64,000 bases of DNA from Siphlonurus alternatus. Lineage: Eukaryota > Arthropoda > Insecta > Ephemeroptera > Siphlonuridae. The stretch spans positions 49,621,280 to 49,685,279 of the forward strand of contig OX463780.1 in the NCBI GenBank assembly GCA_949825025.1, given 5' to 3'. The translations under genes and the position numbers were made by a program. How positions within the stretch are numbered: position 1 is the first letter of the stretch; each line of letters begins with the position of its first letter. The notes below the pieces were generated by a model that saw nothing but the letters and a program-made list of their open reading frames with translations, ran no database searches and was not told the origin of the DNA. Shown piece by piece: positions 54,379-63,625 of the stretch.

Positions 54379-55104
54379 CTTTTATTCAATTCTTTCAATT
54401 CAAGTCAATTCAATTCAAATCAATTTAATTTAATTCAATTCAAATCAATTCAAATTTATTCAATTCATTTATTCAATTCAATTCAATTCAATTCAAATCA
54501 ATGCAATTCAATTCATTTATTCAATTCAATTCAATTCAATTCAATTCAATTCAATTCAAATCAATTCAATTCATTCATTCAATTCATTTATTCAATTCAA
54601 TTCAAATCAAGTCAATTTATTTATTCAATTCATCAATTCAAATCAATTCAAATCAATTCAAATCAATTCAATTTAATTTCATTCAATTCAAATCAATTCA
54701 ATTCATTTATTCAATTCATTCAATTCAAGTCAATTCAATTTAAATCAATTCAAATTAATTCAATTCATTTATTCAATTCAATTCAATGCAGTTCAGTTCA
54801 TTTATTCAATTCAATTCACTTATTTAATTCAATTCAATTCAATTCATTTATTCAATTCAATTCAATTAAATTAAATTCAATTCAATTTAATTCAATTCAA
54901 TTCAATTTAATTCAATTCAAATCAATTCAAATCAATTCAAATTTATTCAATTCATTTATTCAATTCAATTCAATTCAATTCATTTATTCAATTCAATTCA
55001 ATTCAATTCATTTATTCAATTCAATTCAATTTAATTCAAATCAATTTAATTTAATTCAATTCATTTATTCAATTCAATTCAATTTATTTCAATTCAATTT
55101 AATT
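54379..55104. repeat. J-K-A1s modules, type III variant
   Basis: K ATG at 54501, A1s ATG at 54786 (285 bp). Two changes mark type III: TTCTTTCAATTC near 54390 and CATCAATTC near 54631. A1s to GAATTC is 319 bp. Confidence 0.8.
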
Positions 55105-55450
55105 GAATTCAATTCAAATCAATTCAATTCATTTATTCAATTCAATTCAATTAAATTCAATTCAATTCAATTTAATTCAATTCAAATCAATTTAAATCAA
55201 TTCAAATTTATTCAATTCATTTATTCAATTCAATTCAATTCAATTCATTTATTCAATTCATTCAATTCAAGTCAATTCAATTCAAATCAATTCAATTCGA
55301 TTCAATATAAATCAATTTAATTCAATTTAATTCAATTCAAATCAATTCAATTCATTTATTCAATTGATCCAATTCAAGTCAATTCAATTCAAATCAATTC
55401 AATTCAATTCAATTCAATTCAATTCAATTCAATTCAATTCAAATCAATTT
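55105..55450. repeat. C module 15, truncated
   Basis: GAATTC 55105 and GATCC 55366 (261 bp) are present. After the pure TTCAA run the sequence passes to A3 tail near 55440, so GATATC and ATCGATG are missing. TTCAATATAAATC near 55301 is shared only with C module 17. Confidence 0.85.
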
Positions 55451-55997
55451 AATTTAATTCAATTCAAATAAATTCAAATTTATTCAATTCATTTATTCAA
55501 TTCAATTCAATTCAATTCAATTCAATTCAAATAAATGCAATTCAATTCATTTATTCAATTCAATTCAATTCAATTCAATTTAATTTAATTCAATTCATTT
55601 ATTCAATTCAATTCAATTTATTTCAATTCAATTTAATTCAATTCAATTCAAATCAAATCAATTCATTTATTCAATTCAATCAATTCAAATCAATTCAATT
55701 CATTTATTCAATTCATTTCAATTCAAATCAATTCAATTCAATCCAAATCAATTCAATTCATTTATTCAATTCATTTATTCAATTCAATTCAATTCAATTT
55801 AATTCATTTCAATTATTCAATTCAATTTATTTCAATTCAATTTAATTCAATTCAATTCAAATTAAATCAATTCATTTATTCAATTCAAGTCAATTCAATT
55901 CAATCAATTCAAATCAATTCAATTCAAATCAATTCAAATCAATTCAATTCAATTCATTTATTCAATTCAATTCAATTTATTTCAATTCAATTTAATT
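55451..55997. repeat. A3 tail followed by B' chimera
   Basis: CAAATAAATTC and AAATAAATGCAATTC (near 55530) identify the end of an A3 block that has no head here. B' follows (CC at 55743) with the AAATTAAATC insert near 55860. A private TTCATTTCAATTATTC lies near 55804. Confidence 0.8.
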
Positions 55998-56507
55998 GAA
56001 TTCAATTCAAATCAATTCAATTCATTTATTCAATTCAATTCAATTCAATTAAATTCAATTCAATTCAATTTAATTCAATTCAAATCAATTTAAATCAATT
56101 CAAATTTATTCAATTCATTTATTCAATTCAATTCAATTCAATTCATTTATTCAATTCATTCAATTCAAGTCAATTCAATTCAAATCAATTCAATTCGATT
56201 CAATTCAAATCAATTTAATTCAATTTAATTCAATTCAAATCAATTCAATTCATTTATTCAATTGATCCAATTCAAGTCAATTCAATTCAAATCAATTCAA
56301 TTCAATTCAATTCAATTCAATTCAATTCAATTCAATTCAAATCAATTCAATTCAATTTAATTTAATTAATTTCAATTCAAATCAATTCAATTCTTTTATT
56401 CAATTCATTCAATTCAAGTCAATACAATTCAAATCAATTTAATTGATATCAATTCAAATCAATTCAAATTTATTCAATTCATTTATTCAATTCAATTCAA
56501 ATCGATG
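55998..56507. repeat. C module 16 (266/181/60)
   Basis: GAATTC 55998, GATCC 56264, GATATC 56445, ATG 56505. It is preceded by B', like modules 14 and 19. Confidence 0.9.
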
Positions 56508-57461
56508 CAATTCAATTCATTTATTCAATTCAATTCAATTCAATTCAATTCATTCATTCAATTCATTTATTCAATTCAATTCAATTCAATTCAATTCAAT
56601 TTAATTTAATTCAATTCATTTATTCAATTCAATTCAATTTATTTCAATTCAATTTAATTCAATTCAATTCTAATCAATTCAATTCATTTATTCAATTCAA
56701 ATCAATTCAATTCAATCAATTCAAATCAATTCAATTCAAATCAATTCAAATCAATTCAATTCATTTATTCAATTCATTTCAATTCAAATCAATTCAATTT
56801 ATTTATTCAATTCAATTCAATTCAATGCAGTTCAATTCAAATCAATTCAATTCAATTCAATTCATTTATTCAATTCAATTTAATTCACTTATTTAATTCA
56901 ATTCAATTCAATTCATTTATTCAATTCAAATCAAGTCAATTTATTTATTCAATTCATTCAATTCAAGTCAATTCAATTCAAATCAATTCAATTCAATTCA
57001 AATCAATTCAATTCAAATCAATTCAATTCAATTCATTTATTCAATTCATTCAATTTAAGTCAATTCAATTTAAATCAATTCAATTCAATTCAAATCAATT
57101 CAAATCAATTCAATTCATTTATTCAATTCAATTCAATGCAGTTCAATTCAAATCAATTCAATTCAATTCATTTATTCAATTCAATTCAATTCACTTATTC
57201 AATTCAATTCAACTCAATTTAATTTAATTCAATTCATTTATTCAATTCAATTCAATTTATTTCAATTCAATTTAATTCAATTCAATTCAAATTAAATCAA
57301 TTCATTTATTCAATTCAAGTCAATTCAATTCAATCAATTCAAATCAATTCAATTCAAATCAATTCAAATCAATTCAATTCATTTATGCAATTTATTCAAT
57401 TCAAATCAATTCAATTCAATTCAAATCAATTCAATTCATTTATTCAATTCAATTCAATTCA
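56508..57461. repeat. D-E-E2-F modules
   Basis: CTAATC near 56671, E head near 56826, CAACTCAATTT near 57210, F near 57383. Confidence 0.8.
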
Positions 57462-58123
57462 ATGCAGTTCAATTCAAATCAATTCAATTCAATTTATTTG
57501 GTCAATCCAATTCAATTCACTTATTTAATTCAATTATATTCAATTCATTTATTCAATTCAATTCAAAGCAAGTCAATTTATTTATTCAATTCATTCAATT
57601 CAAGTCAATTCAATTCAAATCAATTCAATTCAATTCAATTCAAATCAATTCAATTCAATTTCATTCAATTCAATTCATTTATTCAATTCATTCAATTCAA
57701 GTCAATTCAAATCAATTCAATTCAAATCAATTCAAATCAATTCAATTCATTTATTCAATTCATTGCAATTCAATCCAATCCAATCCAATCCAATGCAATC
57801 CAATTCAATTTTATTCAATTCATTTATTCAATTCAATTCATTTATTCAATTCAATTCAAATCAATTCAATTCAATTCATTTATTCAATTCATTTATTCAA
57901 TTCAATTCAATTCAATTTAATTCAATTTATTTCAATTCAATTTAATTCAATTCAAGTCAATTCAATTCAAACAATTCAAATCAATTCAATTCAAATCAAT
58001 TCAAATCAATTCAATTCATTTATTCAATTCAATTCAAATCAATTCAATTCAATTCAAATCAAATCAAATCAATCAATTCAATTTTATTCAATTTAATTTA
58101 ATTTAATTCAATTCAATTCAATT
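57462..58123. repeat. G1-H1-I modules
   Basis: GG of G1 at 57500, H1 array 57763-57801, 263 bp apart. It keeps the AAATC word that was lost at 53900. Confidence 0.85.
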
Positions 58124-58849
58124 CTTTTATTCAATTCTTTCAATTCAAGTCAATTCAATTCAAATCAATTTAATTTAATTCAATTCAAATCAATTCAAAT
58201 TTATTCAATTCATTTATTCAATTCAATTCAATTCAATTCAAATCAATGCAATTCAATTCATTTATTCAATTCAATTCAATTCAATTCAATTCAATTCAAT
58301 TCAAATCAATTCAATTCATTCATTCAATTCATTTATTCAATTCAATTCAAATCAAGTCAATTTATTTATTCAATTCATCAATTCAAATCAATTCAAATCA
58401 ATTCAAATCAATTCAATTTAATTTCATTCAATTCAAATCAATTCAATTCATTTATTCAATTCATTCAATTCAAGTCAATTCAATTTAAATCAATTCAAAT
58501 TAATTCAATTCATTTATTCAATTCAATTCAATTCAATGCAGTTCAGTTCATTTATTCAATTCAATTCACTTATTTAATTCAATTCAATTCAATTCATTTA
58601 TTCAATTCAATTAAATTAAATTCAATTCAATTTAATTCAATTCAATTCAATTTAATTCAATTCAAATCAATTCAAATCAATTCAAATTTATTCAATTCAT
58701 TTATTCAATTCAATTCAATTCAATTCATTTATTCAATTCAATTCAATTCAATTCATTTATTCAATTCAATTCAATTTAATTCAAATCAATTTAATTTAAT
58801 TCAATTCATTTATTCAATTCAATTCAATTTATTTCAATTCAATTTAATT
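58124..58849. repeat. J-K-A1s modules, type III variant
   Basis: K ATG at 58246, A1s ATG at 58536 (290 bp). TTCTTTCAATTC (near 58137) and CATCAATTC (near 58376) match 54379-55104. A1s to GAATTC is 314 bp. Confidence 0.8.
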
Positions 58850-59379
58850 GAATTCAATTCAAATCAATTCAATTCATTTATTCAATTCAATTCAATTAAA
58901 TTCAATTCAATTCAATTTAATTCAATTCAAATCAATTTAAATCAATTCAAATTTATTCAATTCATTTATTCAATTCAATTCAATTCAATTCATTTATTCA
59001 ATTCATTCAATTCAAGTCAATTCAATTCAAATCAATTCAATTCGATTCAATATAAATCAATTTAATTCAATTTAATTCAATTCAAATCAATTCAATTCAT
59101 TTATTCAATTGATCCAATTCAAGTCAATTCAATTCAAATCAATTCAATTCAATTCAATTCAATTCAATTCAATTCAATTCAATTCAATTCAATTCAATTC
59201 AATTCAATTCAAATCAATTCAATTCAATTTAATTTAATTAATTACAATTCAAATCAATTCAATTCTTTTATTCAATTCATTCAATTCAAGTCAATACAAT
59301 TCAAATCAATTTAATTGATATCAATTCAAATCAATTCAAATTTATTCAATTCATTTATTCAATTCAATTCAAATCGATG
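58850..59379. repeat. C module 17 (261/206/60), longest pure run
   Basis: GAATTC 58850, GATCC 59111, GATATC 59317, ATG 59377. The middle interval is eight pentamers above the minimum. It holds 14 uninterrupted AATTC units at 59141-59210, the longest pure run I noticed. Confidence 0.9.
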
Positions 59380-60241
59380 CAATTCAATTCATTTATTCAA
59401 TTCAATTCAATTCAATTCAATTCATTCATTCAATTCATTTATTCAATTCAATTCAATTCAATTCAATTTAATTTAATTCAATTCATTTATTCAATTCAAT
59501 TCAATTTATTTCAATTCAATTTAATTCAATTCAATTCTAATCAATTCAATTCATTTATTCAATTCAAATCAATTCAATTCAATCAATTCAAATCAATTCA
59601 ATTCAAATCAATTCAAATCAATTCAATTCATTTATTCAATTCATTTCAATTCAAATCAATTCAATTCAAATCAATTCAATTTATTTATTCAATTCAATTC
59701 AATTCAATGCAGTTCAATTCAAATCAATTCAATTCAATTCATTTATTCAATTCAATTTAATTCACTTATTTAATTCAATTCAATTCAATTCATTTATTCA
59801 ATTCAAATCAAGTCAATTTATTTATTCAATTCATTCAATTCAAGTCAATTCAATTCAAATCAATTCAATTCAATTCAAATCAATTCAAATCAATTCAAAT
59901 CAATTCATTTATTCAATTCATTCAATTTAAGTCAATTCAATTTAAATCAATTCAATTCAAATCAATTCAAATCAATTAAATTCATTTATTCAATTCAATT
60001 CAATGCAGTTCAATTCAAATCAATTCAATTCAATTCATTTATTCAATTCAATTCAATTCACTTATTCAATTCAATTCAACTCAATTTAATTTAATTCAAT
60101 TCATTTATTCAATTCAATTCAATTTATTTCAATTCAATTTAATTCAATTCAATTCAAATTAAATCAATTCATTTATTCAATTCAAGTCAATTCAATTCAA
60201 TCAATTCAAATCAATTCAATTCAAATCAATTCAATTCATTT
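59380..60241. repeat. D-E-E2-F modules
   Basis: CTAATC near 59537, E head near 59708, CAACTCAATTT near 60078, F near 60240. A private CAATTAAATTC lies near 59975. Confidence 0.8.
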
Positions 60242-60890
60242 ATGCAATTTATTCAATTCAAATCAATTCAATTCAAATCAATTCATTTATTCAATTCAAT
60301 TCAATTCAATGCAGTTCAATTCAAATCAATTCAATTCAATTCATTTGGTCAATCCAATTCAATTCACTTATTTAATTCAATTCAATTCAATTCATTTATT
60401 CAATTCAATTCAAAGCAAGTCAATTTATTTATTCAATTCAAGTCAATTCAATTCAAATCAATTCAATTCAATTCAAATCAATTCAATTCAATTTCATTCA
60501 ATTCAATTCATTTATTCAATTCATTCAATTCAAGTCAATTCAAATCAATTCAATTCAAATCAATTCAAATCAATTCAATTCATTTATTCAATTCATTGCA
60601 ATTCAATTCAAATCAATTCAATTCAATTCAATTCAAATCAATTCAATTCAATTCATTTATTCAATTCATTTATTCAATTCAATTCAATTTAATTCAATTT
60701 ATTTCAATTCAATTTAATTCAATTCAAGTCAATTCAATTCAAACAATTCAAATCAATTCAATTCAAATCAATTCAAATCAATTCAATTCATTTATTCAAT
60801 TCAATTCAAATCAATTCAGTTCAATTCAATTCAAATCAAATCAATCAATTCAATTTTATTCAATTTAATTTAATTTAATTCAATTCAATT
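60242..60890. repeat. G2-H2-I modules, complete I
   Basis: G2 at 60347, H-like site at 60596 (249 bp), but it reads TTCAAATCAATTC instead of TTCAAAACAATTC. Unlike the four other G2 copies, module I keeps its TTTTATTC end near 60857. Confidence 0.8.
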
Positions 60891-61291
60891 CTTTTATTCA
60901 ATTCATTCAATTCAAGTCAATTCAATTCAAATCAATTTAATTTAATTCAATTCAAATCAATTCAAATTTATTCAATTCATTTATTCAATTCAATTCAATT
61001 CAAATCAATGCAATTCAATTCATTTATTCAATTCAATTCAATTCAATTCAAATCAATTCAAATCAATTCAATTCATTCATTCAATTCATTTATTCAATTC
61101 ATTTATTCAATTCAAATCAAGTCAATTTATTTATTCAATTCATTCAATTCAAATCAATTCAAATCAATTCAATTTAATTTCATTCAATTCAAATCAATTC
61201 AATTCATTTATTCAATTCATTCAATTCAAGTTAATTCAATTTAAATCAATTCAAATTAATTCAATTCATTTATTCAATTCAATTCAATTCA
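60891..61291. repeat. J-K modules
   Basis: J at 60891, K ATG at 61008. A private CAAGTTAATTC lies near 61228. An A3 head follows where A1s is expected. Confidence 0.75.
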
Positions 61292-61610
61292 ATGCAGTTC
61301 AGTTCATTTATTCAATTCAATTCACTTATTAAATTCAATTCAATTCAATTCAATTCAATTCATTTATTCAATTCATTCAATTCAAGTCAATTCAATTCAA
61401 ATCAATTCGATTCAATTCAAATCAATTTAATTCAATTTAATTCAATTCAAATCAATTCAATTCATTTATTCAATTGATCCAATTCAAGTCAATTCAATTC
61501 AAATCAATTCAATTCAATTCAATTCAATTCAATTCAATTCAATTCAAATCAATTCAATTCAATTTAATTTAATTAATTTCAATTCAAATCAATTCAATTC
61601 TTTTATTCAA
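61292..61610. repeat. A3 head joined to the middle of C (C module 18, truncated)
   Basis: The A3 head at 61292 lasts about 55 bp, then continues as the part of C that lies between GAATTC and GATCC, with TTCGATTC near 61408 and GATCC at 61476. There is no GAATTC before it and no GATATC after it. The J-like word TTCTTTTATTC near 61598 is the last C-linked landmark. Confidence 0.8.
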
Positions 61611-62159
61611 TTCAATTCAAAGCAAGTCAATTTATTTATTCAATTCATTCAATTCAAGTCAATTCAATTCAAATCAATTCAATTCAATTCAATTCAAATC
61701 AATTCAATTCAATTTCATTCAATTCAATTCATTTATTCAATTCATTCAATTCAAGTCAATTCAAATCAATTCAATTCAAATCAATTCAAATCAATTCAAT
61801 TCATTGCAATTCAATCCAATCCAATCCAATCCAATGCAATCCAATTCAATTTTATTCAATTCATTTATTCAATTCAATTCATTTATTCAATTCAATTCAA
61901 ATCAATTCAATTCAATTCATTTATTCAATTCATTTATTCAATTCAATTCAATTCAATTTAATTTAATTCAATTTATTTCAATTCAATTTAATTCAATTCA
62001 AGTCAATTCAATTCAAACAATTCAAATCAATTCAATTCAAATCAATTCAATTCATTTATTCAATTCAATTCAAATCAATTCAATTCAATTCAAATCAAAT
62101 CAAATCAATCAATTCAATTTTATTCAATTTAATTTAATTTAATTCAAATCAATTCAATT
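61611..62159. repeat. Headless G1 piece with H1-I
   Basis: CAAAGCAAGTC near 61617 enters G1 after its GGTCAATCC. The H1 array is at 61804-61842 and CAAACAATTC near 62015. The CATTTATTCAATTC normally just before H1 is missing. Confidence 0.8.
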
Positions 62160-62690
62160 CTTTTATTCAATTCTTTCAATTCAAGTCAATTCAATTCAAA
62201 TCAATTTAATTTAATTCAATTCAAATCAATTCAAATTTATTCAATTCATTTATTCAATTCAATTCAATTCAATTCAAATCAATGCAATTCAATTCATTTA
62301 TTCAATTCAATTCAATTCAATTCAATTCAATTCAAATCAATTCAATTCATTCATTCAATTCATTTATTCAATTCAATTCAAATCAAGTCAATTTATTTAT
62401 TCAATTCATCAATTCAAATCAATTCAAATCAATTCAAATCAATTCAATTTAATTTCATTCAATTCAAATCAATTCAATTCATTTATTCAATTCATTCAAT
62501 TCAAGTCAATTCAATTTAAATCAATTCAAATTAATTCAATTCATTTATTCAATTCAATTCAATTCAATGCAGTTCAGTTCATTTATTCAATTCAATTCAC
62601 TTATTTAATTCAATTCAATTCAATTCATTTATTCAATTCAATTCAATTAAATTAAATTCAATTCAATTTAATTCAATTCAATTCAATTCA
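62160..62690. repeat. J-K-A1s modules, type III variant
   Basis: K ATG at 62281, A1s ATG at 62567 (286 bp), with TTCTTTCAATTC near 62170 and CATCAATTC near 62406. A1s is cut: after AATTAAATTAAATTC it runs into B sequence near 62690. Confidence 0.8.
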
Positions 62691-63130
62691 ATTCAATTTA
62701 ATTTAATTCAATTCATTTATTCAATTCAATTCAATTTATTTCAATTCAATTTAATTCAATTCAATTCAAATCAAATCAATTCATTTATTCAATTCAATCA
62801 ATTCAAATCAATTCAATTCATTTATTCAATTCATTTCAATTCAAATCAATTCAATTCAATTCAATCCAAATCAATTCAATTCATTTATTCAATTCATTTA
62901 TTCAATTCAATTCAATTCAATTCAATTTAATTCATTTCATTTATTCAATTCAATTCAATTTATTTCAATTCAATTTAATTCAATTCAATTCAAATTAAAT
63001 CAATTCATTTATTCAATTCAAGTCAATTCAATTCAATCAATTCAAATCAATTCAATTCAAATCAATTCAAATCAATTCAATTCAATTCATTTATTCAATT
63101 CAATTCAATTTATTTCAATTCAATTTAATT
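62691..63130. repeat. B' chimeric module
   Basis: CAATCCAAATC (CC at 62866), TTCATTTCATTTATTC near 62931, then the AAATTAAATC insert near 62991. It is the third copy of the B' arrangement. Confidence 0.75.
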
Positions 63131-63625
63131 GAATTCAATTCAAATCAATTCAATTCATTTATTCAATTCAATTCAATTCAATTCAATTAAATTCAATTCA
63201 ATTTAATTCAATTCAAATCAATTTAAATCAATTCAAATTTATTCAATTCATTTATTCAATTCAATTCAATTCAATTCATTTATTCAATTCATTCAATTCA
63301 AGTCAATTCAATTCAAATCAATTCAATTCGATTCAATTCAAATCAATTTAATTCAATTTAATTCAATTCAAATCAATTCAATTCATTTATTCAATTGATC
63401 CAATTCAAGTCAATTCAATTCAAATCAATTCAATTCAATTCAATTCAATTCAATTCAAATCAATTCAATTCAATTTAATTTAATTAATTTCAATTCAAAT
63501 CAATTCAATTCTTTTATTCAATTCATTCAATTCAAGTCAATACAATTCAAATCAATTTAATTGATATCAATTCAAATCAATTCAAATTTATTCAATTCAT
63601 TTATTCAATTCAATTCAAATCGATG
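63131..63625. repeat. C module 19 (266/166/60)
   Basis: GAATTC 63131, GATCC 63397, GATATC 63563, ATG 63623. Its spacings equal those of C module 1. Confidence 0.9.

Larger units (their letters stand above)
52283..55997. repeat. Type III higher-order unit, copy 1 (3,715 bp)
   Basis: C, D-E-F, G1-H1-I, J-K-A1s, then a second C that is cut and joined to the tail of an A3 block and a chimeric B. Its landmarks recur in the next unit at 3,715-3,750 bp. Confidence 0.8.
55998..63130. repeat. Type III higher-order unit, copy 2 and rearranged extension
   Basis: It follows copy 1 up to the second C, which is intact here, then continues D-E-F, G2-H2-I, J-K. After that come several joins: an A3 head to the middle of C, C to the middle of G1, H1-I, J-K-A1s, and A1s to a chimeric B. 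It is the most scrambled stretch of the window. Confidence 0.75.

Noticed and set aside
2941..57510. Yeast-type replication origin consensus in TTTATTT words
   Set aside because: TTTATTTC and TTTATTTGG fail the 11-base consensus, and AT-rich words like these are expected by chance in this composition.
55299..59058. TATA box at TATAAATC (55304, 59049)
   Set aside because: It comes from one change in a TTCAA unit shared by two duplicate copies. Nothing around it looks like a promoter or a transcribed gene.
354..62142. Dozens of + strand open frames of 60-260 codons rich in N, S, I, Q and F
   Set aside because: They follow from the stop-free pentamer, overlap in several frames with the same composition, begin at satellite landmarks and end at the first in-frame TTTAA. 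Single-pentamer indels change the reading frame freely. No domain, signal peptide or codon preference is present.
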